43,156 nucleotides of DNA from Clostridiales bacterium (lineage in GTDB: Bacteria > Bacillota > Clostridia > Lachnospirales > Lachnospiraceae), in contig JAQXNU010000186.1 of the NCBI GenBank assembly GCA_029098165.1, positions 1-43,156 on the forward strand. Direction: 5' to 3'. Under the pieces are notes generated by a model. That model was not told where the DNA came from and did no database searches. It was given only the letters and a program-made list of their open reading frames with translations. A program made the position numbers and the translations under genes. Numbering within the stretch: the first letter of the stretch is position 1; each line of letters starts with the position of its first letter. Shown one piece after another: positions 18,682 to 27,846 of the stretch.

Positions 18682-19338
18682 ATGAATGAAAAAGTAAAAA
18701 AGATGACAACTGTTGCGATGCTTTGTGCATTAGCTTATTTAGTGATGCTAATCATCCGTTTTCCGCTAGTTGCAGCAATACCGTTTGTGAAGTATGACCC
18801 TAAGGACATTGTTATTTCGATTGGAGGATTTATCTTTGGACCTGTCACTTCATTTGCGATTTCTGTCATTGTTTCTTTGATTGAAATGGTCACTGTAAGT
18901 GAAAGTGGACCAATTGGCTGTTTGATGAATGTTATTTCCACATGTTCCTTTACTTGTACGGCTGCTTATATCTACAAAAAGAAACATTCAATCAAAGGTG
19001 CAGTCACAGGTTTGATCGTAGGTACTTTAACGATGACAGCAACGATGTTATTATGGAACTATCTAATCACACCGATTTATATGGGATTTCCTAGACAGGC
19101 AGTGGCCGAAATGTTACTTCCATGTTTTTTGCCACATAATTTATTAAAAGGCGCAATTAATGCTGCTGTAACTATGCTAATTTACAAACCAGTGGTATCT
19201 GGACTTCGAAGAGGTCATCTGATCGCAGATACCAAAAAATCGGAGAAAAAGAGCAATGTAGGTGTTATGTTGGTTACTGCTGCAATATTAATCACTTGTA
19301 TTTTTGTTGTTTTAGTTTTAAATGGTACATTAAAGTAA
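18682..19338 (+). CDS. ribU: ECF transporter S component, riboflavin-type (RibU)
   Basis: KMTTVAMLCALAYLVMLIIRFPLV...FVKYDPKDIVISIGGFIFGPVTSF and location directly behind an FMN riboswitch. Confidence 0.92.
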   Translation: MNEKVKKMTTVAMLCALAYLVMLIIRFPLVAAIPFVKYDPKDIVISIGGFIFGPVTSFAISVIVSLIEMVTVSESGPIGCLMNVISTCSFTCTAAYIYKKKHSIKGAVTGLIVGTLTMTATMLLWNYLITPIYMGFPRQAVAEMLLPCFLPHNLLKGAINAAVTMLIYKPVVSGLRRGHLIADTKKSEKKSNVGVMLVTAAILITCIFVVLVLNGTLK

Positions 19339-19355
19339 AGTTGAAATAGAATAAG

Positions 19356-19400
19356 GGCTGTTGTTAGCTACCTGTACGTGGCTTGCAACAGCTTTTTTTA
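19356..19400 (+). terminator. Rho-independent terminator
   Basis: gctgttg ... caacagc followed by ttttttt. Confidence 0.8.
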
Positions 19401-19472
19401 TATAAGAAAAAAACATAAAAAAATATTTTTTTTGGGGGGGTTGCGCAAAATAGTCAATACGATATACTAAAG

Positions 19473-19503
19473 TTAACCAGATAAGTCAAACCGATTTGGT
19501 TAA
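19473..19503. promoter_or_regulatory. Candidate TetR operator
   Basis: ttaacca (19473-19479) / tggttaa (19497-19503) inverted repeat just downstream of TTGCGC-16-TATACT (19441-19468). Confidence 0.45.
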
Positions 19504-19528
19504 TCTTCAAATAATGGAGGTTACATTC

Positions 19529-20149
19529 ATGAATGAAAAATTTTTTGAGTTACCCAAAGAGAAGCAACAGACGATCATCAATGCGGCATTAGAAGTCTTT
19601 TCAAAATATGATTATAAGCATGCATCTACGGATGACATAGCTGCAAAAGCAGGTATATCAAAAGGTCTGTTGTTCTATTATTTTCATAATAAGCAATCGT
19701 TGTATACATATTTATTTGATTACACATTAGAGTTCTTAACAAATGAGATTGTCAAAGATGAGTATTATGAGTTAAATGATTATTTTGAAGTTTTAAAGTA
19801 CGCTGCTAACATGAAGTACAGAATTTTTCAGAAAAATCCTTATTTACTTCGATTTTCTGAAAAGGTTATTATGAAGTCAGATACAGAAGCAGGAAGAGAC
19901 ATTCGCGATAAGATCAATCAATATAGTCAGGAACAATATAAAGGGTTCTTTGAACACATCGATTATTCGAAATTTCGAGAAGGAGTGGATTATCTTAAAA
20001 TTTCAAAAATGATTTTATGGATGGCAGAAGGCTATATGTATGAGTTGCAGTTGCAGGATGCAGTGGTGAATTTAGATGAGATACTGAATGAATTTGAAGA
20101 GTGGGTCAAAGTATTTAAAAAGATTGCTTATAAGGAGGAGTTTCAATGA
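19529..20149 (+). CDS. TetR/AcrR family transcriptional regulator
   Basis: KQQTIINAALEVFSKYDYKHASTDDIAAKAGISKGLLFYYFHNKQSLYTYLF. Confidence 0.95.
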   Translation: MNEKFFELPKEKQQTIINAALEVFSKYDYKHASTDDIAAKAGISKGLLFYYFHNKQSLYTYLFDYTLEFLTNEIVKDEYYELNDYFEVLKYAANMKYRIFQKNPYLLRFSEKVIMKSDTEAGRDIRDKINQYSQEQYKGFFEHIDYSKFREGVDYLKISKMILWMAEGYMYELQLQDAVVNLDEILNEFEEWVKVFKKIAYKEEFQ

Positions 20150-21045
20150 CAAAGGTATTTGAAATTAATCACATAACAAAAGATTATGGAAATCAAAAAG
20201 GCGTTTTTGATGTGAGCTTTTCGGTAAATCAAGGAGAAGTGATGGGATTTCTTGGACCGAATGGGGCAGGGAAAACAACAACGATTCGTCAATTGATGGG
20301 ATTTATACATCCAGATTCTGGTGAAGTTAAGATCAATGGTTTGGATTGTTTTAAGGATGCTGCAAAAATTCAGGAAACATTAGGGTATCTACCGGGTGAG
20401 ATTGCATTTATGGATGGAATGACAGGGATTGAATTCATTAAATTCATAGCAGATATGAAGAATATGACAGATCTATCCTATGCAAAGGAACTGATGGAAT
20501 TTTTTGAACTAGATCCAAAAGGAAAACTAAAAAAGATGTCGAAAGGGATGAAACAAAAAATTGGTATCGTGTGTGCATTTATGAATCATCCGAAGCAGGT
20601 AATCTTGGATGAACCGACATCAGGCTTGGATCCGCTAATGCAGAATCGTTTTGTAGAATTAATCTTAAAAGAGAAAGCGAAAGGAACGACAATTCTTATG
20701 TCTTCTCATATCTTTGAAGAAATCGAACGAACTTGTGATCGAACCGTTATCATCAAAAGCGGTCATATTATGGCGGTAGAGGATATGAATAAATTAAAGA
20801 GTGGAAAGAAGAAAAACTATATTGTTCGATTTAAGGATAAAGATAGTGCAGAGCAATACGCAAAAGAACATCAAATATCGAAAGAGGCTGTGGAAGATGC
20901 AACGATCACAGTTGGTGTTAAGGGGAATGTTGATGATTTCATTAAGGGAATTAGCAAGTATGAAATTAAAGATTTAAGTATTAAGAGTCAGTCGCTCGAA
21001 GAGATGTTTATGCATTTTTATGGAGGTGAGGAGAATGTTAAGTAA
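20146..21045 (+). CDS. ABC transporter ATP-binding protein
   Basis: GPNGAGKTTT, MSKGMKQKIGI, VILDEPTSGLDP, SSHIFEE. Confidence 0.96.
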   Translation: MTKVFEINHITKDYGNQKGVFDVSFSVNQGEVMGFLGPNGAGKTTTIRQLMGFIHPDSGEVKINGLDCFKDAAKIQETLGYLPGEIAFMDGMTGIEFIKFIADMKNMTDLSYAKELMEFFELDPKGKLKKMSKGMKQKIGIVCAFMNHPKQVILDEPTSGLDPLMQNRFVELILKEKAKGTTILMSSHIFEEIERTCDRTVIIKSGHIMAVEDMNKLKSGKKKNYIVRFKDKDSAEQYAKEHQISKEAVEDATITVGVKGNVDDFIKGISKYEIKDLSIKSQSLEEMFMHFYGGEENVK

Positions 21046-21835
21046 ACCTTTATTAAAACGTGAGATTAAATCAAATTACAAGATTCTCTTATTTATGTTT
21101 GCTGTAATGACGATGTATGGAGCAATCATCATTGCGATGTTTGATCCAGAGTTAGGTGAAAGTCTAAAGATGATGGCAGAAGGAATGCCACAATTGTTTG
21201 CTGCCTTTGGTATGAACAGTTTTAGTAGCGTTTTAGTTGAATTCTTAGCACAGTTACTTTACAATTTAATCTTTGTGGTATTTCCATTGATCTTAATCAT
21301 TATCTTAACATTAAGATTATTGATTCATTATAACGATCGAGGTTCCATGGCATATCTTCTTGCAACACCAAATAGCAGAGGAAAGATCGTTCGGACTCAG
21401 TTGTTTGTTATGGTCTTAGCAAATATCAGTTTATGTGTCTTTGCTACGGTTATGTGTATTATTATTTCTCAGATTATGTTTCCAGGAGAATTGGAAATTG
21501 GAAAGTTCGTTGTATTAAATTTTGGACTCTTATGTCTGATTATGTTTTTTAGTGGATTATGCTTCTGTACCGCATGCATCTTTCAAGAAGCTAAGCTTGC
21601 CAATGGAATCGGCATTGGCATAAGTATCGCATTTCTTATGATTAAGATGATCGCACAGACCGGAGATAAGGCAGAATTCTTTAAATACTTGACTCCTATG
21701 ACATTGTTTGATACGAAAGCACTGGTTACAAATCAGAGCAAAGGTTATATAGGAGCAATAGTTTTGCTTGTTGTTGGACTGATCTTTTATGGGGTTGGTG
21801 TGAAAGTCTTTTGTCGAAAAGATTTATCCTTGTAG
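21035..21835 (+). CDS. ABC-2 type transporter permease
   Basis: MLSKPLLKREIKSNYKILLFMFAVMTMYGAI...GSMAYLLATPNSRGKIVRTQL; strong SD ggaggtgaggag before ATG 21035. Confidence 0.9.
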   Translation: MLSKPLLKREIKSNYKILLFMFAVMTMYGAIIIAMFDPELGESLKMMAEGMPQLFAAFGMNSFSSVLVEFLAQLLYNLIFVVFPLILIIILTLRLLIHYNDRGSMAYLLATPNSRGKIVRTQLFVMVLANISLCVFATVMCIIISQIMFPGELEIGKFVVLNFGLLCLIMFFSGLCFCTACIFQEAKLANGIGIGISIAFLMIKMIAQTGDKAEFFKYLTPMTLFDTKALVTNQSKGYIGAIVLLVVGLIFYGVGVKVFCRKDLSL

Positions 21836-21917
21836 GTTGTTACCACAATTTTATAATTGATGTAGCGCGTATTTCATGATAAAGTAAAATACTTTAATGA
21901 TTAGTTAGGACAGAAAA

Positions 21918-22538
21918 ATGAAATACGCAATACAAATTGAAGATGTAACAAAAAACTACGAAGGTAAATGTTATTTATCAGCAATAAATCTTAAAATTGA
22001 ACAAGGCAAGGTTGTTGGAATTATAGGAAAAAGCTGCAGAACAGTAACATTGTTCATGCAGCTTTTGTCAGGTGAAGTGATGCCATGTTCTGGAGATATC
22101 TTTTATGGCGAAGAACGTTTGGGATTATATGGACAGACACCAGAATATGTTGGTGTTTATATCGACCAGATTGGTTTTTTAAGAGAATTAACTGGATTTA
22201 AAAATCTAAAATATATAGCAGGAATGAATGAAAAGGCCACTAGTGAAGAAATCTTGGAAGCGATGGCCTTTGTTGGCTTAAATCCGAATAGTAGATTAAA
22301 AGTCAGCCAGTATTCCAAAAGGATGGAACAAAAGTTAAGCATTGCTCAGGCGATTATGGAGGGGCAGGATTTATTATTGCTCCATGCGGATTTATTCTCC
22401 AAAGAGAACGAAGACAATCATATGGAGCTTCGTCGAATTTTACGTAAATTGAAAAAATTGGGATTTACTATTGTTCTTACAAGTGAAGATTCCAAATATA
22501 TCGATAAGCTTTGCGATGAGCTAGTCTTTCTCGGATAA
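21918..22538 (+). CDS. Stand-alone ABC ATPase-like domain with degenerate catalytic motifs
   Basis: ABC fold is recognisable (IQIEDVTKNYEGKCYLSAINLKIEQGKVVGIIG...LKVSQYSKRMEQKLSIAQAIMEGQDLLLLHADLF) but Walker A reads GIIGKSCRTVT, Walker B end reads LLLLHAD, and the H-loop reads TSEDSK. Confidence 0.8.
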   Translation: MKYAIQIEDVTKNYEGKCYLSAINLKIEQGKVVGIIGKSCRTVTLFMQLLSGEVMPCSGDIFYGEERLGLYGQTPEYVGVYIDQIGFLRELTGFKNLKYIAGMNEKATSEEILEAMAFVGLNPNSRLKVSQYSKRMEQKLSIAQAIMEGQDLLLLHADLFSKENEDNHMELRRILRKLKKLGFTIVLTSEDSKYIDKLCDELVFLG

Positions 22539-22674
22539 AGTCTTGCCATGTTCGGCAAAATAGATTGAATAATTTGTCGCAATAGTTTATAATTTAGTAA
22601 GATAAGTAGTATTATGTTATTAAGTACAATATAGAGAAAATATGGAACCGTCGATATAACCGGAGGGGAATAGA

Positions 22675-23577
22675 ATGGAAAATGGAATTTTATTAGAGAG
22701 TGGTACGAATGAATTGGAAATTTTAGAATTCATGGTCGGAGGAAATTCTTATGGTATCAATGTAGCAAAGATTAGAGAAATTTTACAATATCAAAGACCG
22801 ACTTTAGTACCAAATAGCCATCCTTGTGTTGAAGGTATTTTTATGCCGCGTGATACGATTATTACAATCATCGATTTAGCAAAGTCACTACAGCTACCAC
22901 AAAAGAGCTCTTTTGATAAAGATATGTACATAGTGACAAATTTCAACAATCTACAAGTAGGCTTCCACGTTAATACTGTAGTTGGAATCCATCGTGTATC
23001 ATGGGCAGATATCTCAAAACCAGATGCAACGATTACACAGGCAGGGAATAGTGTAGCAACGGGTATAATTAAAATTAAAGAGAAATTGATCATTATACTT
23101 GATTTTGAGAAGATTGTAGCCGATATTAGTCCTGAGACCAGTTTAAAAATTTCTGAAATTGAAGAAATGGGAGAACGAAGTCGTAACGAGCTGCCGATTT
23201 TAGTTGCAGAGGATTCACCATTACTTAGTCAGTTACTTCATGATTGCCTTTATAAAGCTGGCTATACCAATATCATGATGAAACCGAATGGACAAGAGTT
23301 ATGGGATTTATTAAATGAATATAAGAGACAAAATCTAGTAAAAGAAAAAGTTGCTTGTGTCATCACTGATATCGAAATGCCACAGATGGATGGACATCGT
23401 TTAACAAAACTCATCAAAGAAGATAGTGTGTTAAAAGAGATTCCAGTCATCATCTTCTCTTCTCTTGTAAATGATGATATGATAAGAAAGGGAGAATCTG
23501 TTGGTGCAGATGCACAATTGTCCAAGCCGGAAATCGGATCATTAGTAAATAAAATGGATCTTATGTTACTCAAATAA
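22675..23577 (+). CDS. cheV: CheV-type chemotaxis protein (CheW domain plus receiver)
   Basis: CheW-like LEFMVGGNSYGINVAKIREILQYQRPTLVPNSHPCVEGIFMPRDTIITIIDL, then receiver PILVAEDSPLLSQLLHD...CVITDIEMPQMDGHRL...VIIFSSL. Confidence 0.94.
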   Translation: MENGILLESGTNELEILEFMVGGNSYGINVAKIREILQYQRPTLVPNSHPCVEGIFMPRDTIITIIDLAKSLQLPQKSSFDKDMYIVTNFNNLQVGFHVNTVVGIHRVSWADISKPDATITQAGNSVATGIIKIKEKLIIILDFEKIVADISPETSLKISEIEEMGERSRNELPILVAEDSPLLSQLLHDCLYKAGYTNIMMKPNGQELWDLLNEYKRQNLVKEKVACVITDIEMPQMDGHRLTKLIKEDSVLKEIPVIIFSSLVNDDMIRKGESVGADAQLSKPEIGSLVNKMDLMLLK

Positions 23578-23617
23578 TTAGAGAATTTACATTCTTATAG
23601 ATTAGGAAGGTGTTAGA

Positions 23618-25633
23618 ATGGCTCAGTGTATTTTGTGCAATGCGACAATACCAGATGGTGCACAATACTGTGAAAACTGTAATATGAAGGTGAGAAATAA
23701 AGCGGATGAATCATATCTTGATAATCTGCTTAATTCAGTGACATCTTTGGATGATAGCCAGGATAATGGAAAGAGAAGACCTCCTAAGAAATCAAAAGAA
23801 CAAAAGGAAGAAAAAAGAAAATATATGAATGATGACATCTTTGATGGAGTCCCAAATGATTATAATATTTTTAGCAAATCAGAGAATGACTCTGATTTAG
23901 ATTTTCTAAATGACTTGTTCGATCATGCAGTAGCGCGTGCAAAAGGAGACGATGATAACAACAGTTCATTAGATAGTGACGAGAATTCGTTGCCTGAAGT
24001 TGCGACAACAGATGAGTTGAGTACAATTGAGCCGATAATTGATTCAGACCTAGAGCATGAACCAGATGCACTAGAAGTACCAGAAGAATCAGACCTTGGG
24101 CTAGAAGTACCAGAAGAATCAGACCTTGGGCCAGAAGTACTAGAAGCACCAGAAGAATTAAAGGTTGAGCCAGAAGCAGAAAAAGTGGCAGTAGCATTAG
24201 AGCCTGATTTAGAAGCTGAAGAAATGGCATTAGAACCCGAATTTGATTCAGAACTAGCTGAGGTAGGATCAGAGGCTGAGCAAACGATAGAAGATATTCC
24301 GGTAGAGCAAGAGTTGCCTGTGGATGATCTGATGGCGATAATTGAGCCAGAGGTTAATGAAGATTTCGAGACTCGAGTAGATAAGGAAATGAACGTAAAT
24401 AACAGTCCAAATTCGGAACAAGATTCGAGCACGGACGAGATATTAGATAGTGATCAAGACATTCTGGATTTGATCAATGAAATAAATAAAACAGAAGAAA
24501 TGCCACCGATGGAAGAGGTGGCGGAGCATAGTAATCGATTAGATATCGAATCTCAGACAGAAGCGAATCATGAAGAGAAGCATACTTCGGATATCGGTGA
24601 TGTATTCTCGGATGCTTTAAGTGCAGTATCTACGCTAAAGGATAAAGAAGAAGACCCACTCATTGATGAGGATCTTCTGAGTATGATTCCTGACATTAGT
24701 GAACAAGTTAATTCGTTAGATAAAGATGAATCTTTGGATAACTCATCAAATTCAGAAAAACAGATTGCAAAGAATAAAAAACAAGGTTTCTTTGCAAGAA
24801 TCTTTGGTAATATAAGAGAGGAACGTACCGAAGAAGAAATTGAACAGCTTAAGCAGAAAGCCATTGAAGAAGGCGAGAAAAAAGAAGCTGAAAAGAAAGC
24901 CAAAGAGGAACAGGCAAAACAAAAGAAAGAACAGGCAAAACTCAAAAAAGCTGAGGATGCCAAAAAAGCGAAAGAAGAGGCAGCTAAGAAAAAGCAAGAA
25001 AAGCAGCAACAGGCAAAAGCAAAGAAAGAAGAAAAAGCACAGCGTTCTAGAGAAATTCAAGAACTGATTGACGAAATTGATGAAAACGAAGGTAGAATTA
25101 ATAAAGTTGGTGCTGGAATCGTATTTGCTTTGTTCGCAGCAGTTGCCATATTTATTGTAGTTGGAACGAATATATACAGTTACTCTATTGCAATTAAGAA
25201 TGCAACGAATAACTTTGAAATTCAGCATTATAATGAAGCATATAAGAATGTTTATGGAATTGATATTAAAGATGAGGATATTGAGATCTATGATAAAATT
25301 ATGACTGTAATGTTTGTAAATAAGCAGTTGAATTCTTATGAAAATTATTATAATATGAAGAAGTATCCGGAAGCATTAGATTCCCTACTTAAAGGGTTGG
25401 AGAGATACGACAAATACTATTCGTTAGCTGGTCTGCTTGGAATAGAATCCGATCTGGATTATGTTCGTAATGAAATATTAGATAAGTTGAATACGACATT
25501 TGATGTTTCAATTGAGGAAGCAAACATGTTGTTATCCTATGAAGACCAAACAGAGTATAGTGAAGCACTTTATAACTTGCTTTCCGAACGTGTACAAATA
25601 AAAGTGGATAGTGAAGGAAATCGAATCGAGTAA
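23618..25633 (+). CDS. Zinc-ribbon membrane protein with long acidic and KE-rich linkers
   Basis: N-terminal CILCNATIPDGAQYCENC zinc ribbon, Glu/Asp-rich region, AEKKAKEEQAKQKKEQAKLKKAEDAKKAK, then one TM AGIVFALFAAVAIFIVVGTNIY. Confidence 0.7.
   Translation: MAQCILCNATIPDGAQYCENCNMKVRNKADESYLDNLLNSVTSLDDSQDNGKRRPPKKSKEQKEEKRKYMNDDIFDGVPNDYNIFSKSENDSDLDFLNDLFDHAVARAKGDDDNNSSLDSDENSLPEVATTDELSTIEPIIDSDLEHEPDALEVPEESDLGLEVPEESDLGPEVLEAPEELKVEPEAEKVAVALEPDLEAEEMALEPEFDSELAEVGSEAEQTIEDIPVEQELPVDDLMAIIEPEVNEDFETRVDKEMNVNNSPNSEQDSSTDEILDSDQDILDLINEINKTEEMPPMEEVAEHSNRLDIESQTEANHEEKHTSDIGDVFSDALSAVSTLKDKEEDPLIDEDLLSMIPDISEQVNSLDKDESLDNSSNSEKQIAKNKKQGFFARIFGNIREERTEEEIEQLKQKAIEEGEKKEAEKKAKEEQAKQKKEQAKLKKAEDAKKAKEEAAKKKQEKQQQAKAKKEEKAQRSREIQELIDEIDENEGRINKVGAGIVFALFAAVAIFIVVGTNIYSYSIAIKNATNNFEIQHYNEAYKNVYGIDIKDEDIEIYDKIMTVMFVNKQLNSYENYYNMKKYPEALDSLLKGLERYDKYYSLAGLLGIESDLDYVRNEILDKLNTTFDVSIEEANMLLSYEDQTEYSEALYNLLSERVQIKVDSEGNRIE
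24071..24130 (+). repeat. Two tandem 30-bp direct repeats inside the CDS (LEVPEESDLG)
   Basis: ctagaagtaccagaagaatcagaccttggg occurs exactly at 24071-24100 and 24101-24130; a diverged partial copy follows. Confidence 0.9.
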
Positions 25634-25660
25634 AAAATAAGTTATAGTAAGTTAAAATAG

Positions 25661-25697
25661 CAAGGGAGCTGATGCATATTATGTGTCAGCTCCTTGG
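25661..25697 (+). promoter_or_regulatory. Stem-loop between the zinc-ribbon gene and hisH
   Basis: caagggagctgatgcata / tatgtgtcagctccttg pair with a bulge; no strong T-tract follows. Confidence 0.5.
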
Positions 25698-25749
25698 CAA
25701 ATTTAAACCAGTGTGAGAGCTCATCTTATATTGACTTGGGAGGGAAGAT

Positions 25750-26355
25750 ATGATTGCTATTATTGATTATGATGCGGGTAATTTAAGAAGTGTCGAAAAA
25801 GCTTTAAACTTTGTTGGAGAAGAAGCAATTATAACAAGGGAGAAAAGCATATTACATAGCGCAGACAAAGTTATTTTGCCTGGCGTAGGGGCCTTTGGAG
25901 AGGCAATGAAAAAGTTACATTGTTACGATCTAGTAACAACCGTAAAAGAAATTGCAAAGAGTGGAAAACCACTACTTGGTATATGTTTAGGGCAGCAGTT
26001 ATTGTTTGAAGGCAGCGATGAGAATCCAGGGATCGAAGGCTTGAGTATTCTGCCAGGCACCATAAAAAAAATTCCAGACTGTCCAGGTTTGAAAATCCCG
26101 CAGATTGGCTGGAATTCGTTAACCATAACACCAGGTGCAAAATTATTTCAAGATATACCACAAGATTCTTATGTGTACTTTGTACACTCTTATTATCTAA
26201 GAGCAACCAATCGTAAGGACGTTGCAGCTACTTGCGAATATAGTACAACAATTGATGCTTCCATTGAACATGACAATATCTTTGCTTGCCAATTTCATCC
26301 GGAAAAAAGCGGGGAAGTAGGGCTTAAGATACTGAAAAATTTCGCAAATCTTTAA
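25750..26355 (+). CDS. hisH: Imidazole glycerol phosphate synthase, glutaminase subunit
   Basis: [18 protein letters not shown]...[31 protein letters not shown]...[18 protein letters not shown]. Confidence 0.96.
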   Translation: MIAIIDYDAGNLRSVEKALNFVGEEAIITREKSILHSADKVILPGVGAFGEAMKKLHCYDLVTTVKEIAKSGKPLLGICLGQQLLFEGSDENPGIEGLSILPGTIKKIPDCPGLKIPQIGWNSLTITPGAKLFQDIPQDSYVYFVHSYYLRATNRKDVAATCEYSTTIDASIEHDNIFACQFHPEKSGEVGLKILKNFANL

Positions 26356-26375
26356 ATAAGAAAGGATCGAAAAGT

Positions 26376-27137
26376 ATGTTTACAAAGAGAATTATTCCAT
26401 GTCTGGATGTACATAATGGTAGAGTGGTAAAGGGTATCAATTTTGTGGATCTGCGAGATGCAGGTGATCCGGTTGAGGTTGGGCGTGCTTATGGAAAAGC
26501 TGGCGCTGATGAGTTAGTATTCTTAGATATCACAGCTTCTAGCGATGCACGAACAATTAAACTTGATATGGTACGACGCGTGGCAGAAACGGTATTTATT
26601 CCGTTTACGGTTGGTGGTGGAATACGAACAATTGATGATTTTAAGTTGATTCTTCGAGAAGGTGCTGATAAAATAGCTGTGAATACAGCAGCTATTATGA
26701 ATCCTACCCTGATTAGCGAGGCAGCAGATAAATTCGGCAGCCAATGTGTGGTCGTAGCAATTGACGCAAAACGACGCGCAGATGGAAGTGGATGGAATAT
26801 CTATAAGAATGGTGGACGTGTCGATATGGGCATAGATGCAATCGAATGGGCAATGGAGGCAAATAAGCTTGGAGCAGGAGAAATCCTACTAACGAGTATG
26901 GACTGTGATGGTACGAAGGATGGTTATGATATTGAGCTGACACGAACCGTAGCAGATAATGTCTCAATTCCGGTAATCGCTTCTGGTGGAGCGGGTACGA
27001 AGCAACATTTTTATGAAGCATTGACGGACGCACATGCAGATGCTGCATTGGCAGCTTCCTTATTCCATTATAAAGAATTAGAAATCAATGATCTTAAGAA
27101 CTATCTTAGTGATCGGGGAGTTTCCATAAGACGTTAA
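26376..27137 (+). CDS. hisF: Imidazole glycerol phosphate synthase, cyclase subunit
   Basis: [34 protein letters not shown]...[18 protein letters not shown]. Confidence 0.97.
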   Translation: MFTKRIIPCLDVHNGRVVKGINFVDLRDAGDPVEVGRAYGKAGADELVFLDITASSDARTIKLDMVRRVAETVFIPFTVGGGIRTIDDFKLILREGADKIAVNTAAIMNPTLISEAADKFGSQCVVVAIDAKRRADGSGWNIYKNGGRVDMGIDAIEWAMEANKLGAGEILLTSMDCDGTKDGYDIELTRTVADNVSIPVIASGGAGTKQHFYEALTDAHADAALAASLFHYKELEINDLKNYLSDRGVSIRR

Positions 27138-27172
27138 GGTGTATTTTAGAAAATAGGAGATGGTGTAAGTTG

Positions 27173-27844
27173 ATGTTACAAAATGATTGGAAAGAAGCAG
27201 TTGGAAGTGAGTTTCATAAGAAATATTATAGGGAGTTGTATGAGTTTGTTAAGGCAGAATACTCGAATGCAGTGATATATCCACCTGCTGATGACATATT
27301 TAATGCGTTTCACTTTACACCATTAAATAAAGTAAAAGTACTTTTGTTAGGGCAAGATCCTTATCATAATGTGAATCAGGCACACGGATTATCCTTTTCC
27401 GTCTTACCACAGCAAAAAGATATCCCGCCTTCCTTACAGAATATCTATAAGGAGTTAAGGGATGATTGTGGTTGCTATATTCCGAACAATGGTTATTTAA
27501 AGAAATGGGCAGATCAGGGTGTTCTTCTATTAAATACCGTTTTGACAGTTCGGGCACACCAGGCAAATTCTCATCAGGGACATGGATGGGAACAGTTTAC
27601 GGATGCGGTTATTCAAGCAGTGAATGCACAGGACCGTCCAATCGTCTATTTCTTATGGGGGAAGCCTGCTCAAAGTAAGAAAAAGATGTTGACAAATCCT
27701 AAGCATTTAATCATCGAGGCCCCACATCCAAGTCCATTATCAGCTTATCGAGGGTTCTTTGGCAGTAAACCATTCAGTCAAGCAAATGAATTCCTAATAA
27801 AAAATGGTGTGGAACCAATTGACTGGCAGATTGAGAATATATAA
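27173..27844 (+). CDS. ung: Uracil-DNA glycosylase
   Basis: [22 protein letters not shown] and [26 protein letters not shown]. Confidence 0.97.
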   Translation: MLQNDWKEAVGSEFHKKYYRELYEFVKAEYSNAVIYPPADDIFNAFHFTPLNKVKVLLLGQDPYHNVNQAHGLSFSVLPQQKDIPPSLQNIYKELRDDCGCYIPNNGYLKKWADQGVLLLNTVLTVRAHQANSHQGHGWEQFTDAVIQAVNAQDRPIVYFLWGKPAQSKKKMLTNPKHLIIEAPHPSPLSAYRGFFGSKPFSQANEFLIKNGVEPIDWQIENI

Positions 27845-27846
27845 GA

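Noticed and set aside
22621-22660. Possible sigma-D/flagellar-type promoter (cgatataa) before cheV
   Set aside because: Putative -35 spacing (about 26 nt) is wrong for TAAA-N15-CCGATAT, and the match is partial.
24071-24165. CRISPR-like direct repeats
   Set aside because: Contiguous in-frame coding repeats without spacers; simple tandem duplication in a CDS.
24840-25067. 75-aa Lys/Arg-rich plus-strand ORF
   Set aside because: Out-of-frame reading of the KE-rich segment of the real CDS; no independent support.
23871-25228. Several long minus-strand ORFs (Leu-, Ser- or Phe-rich) opposite the zinc-ribbon gene
   Set aside because: Their composition is the complement of the Glu/Lys low-complexity coding strand; artefacts of codon bias.
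26713-27048. 111-aa minus-strand His/Leu-rich ORF inside hisF
   Set aside because: Antisense shadow of a clearly conserved gene.
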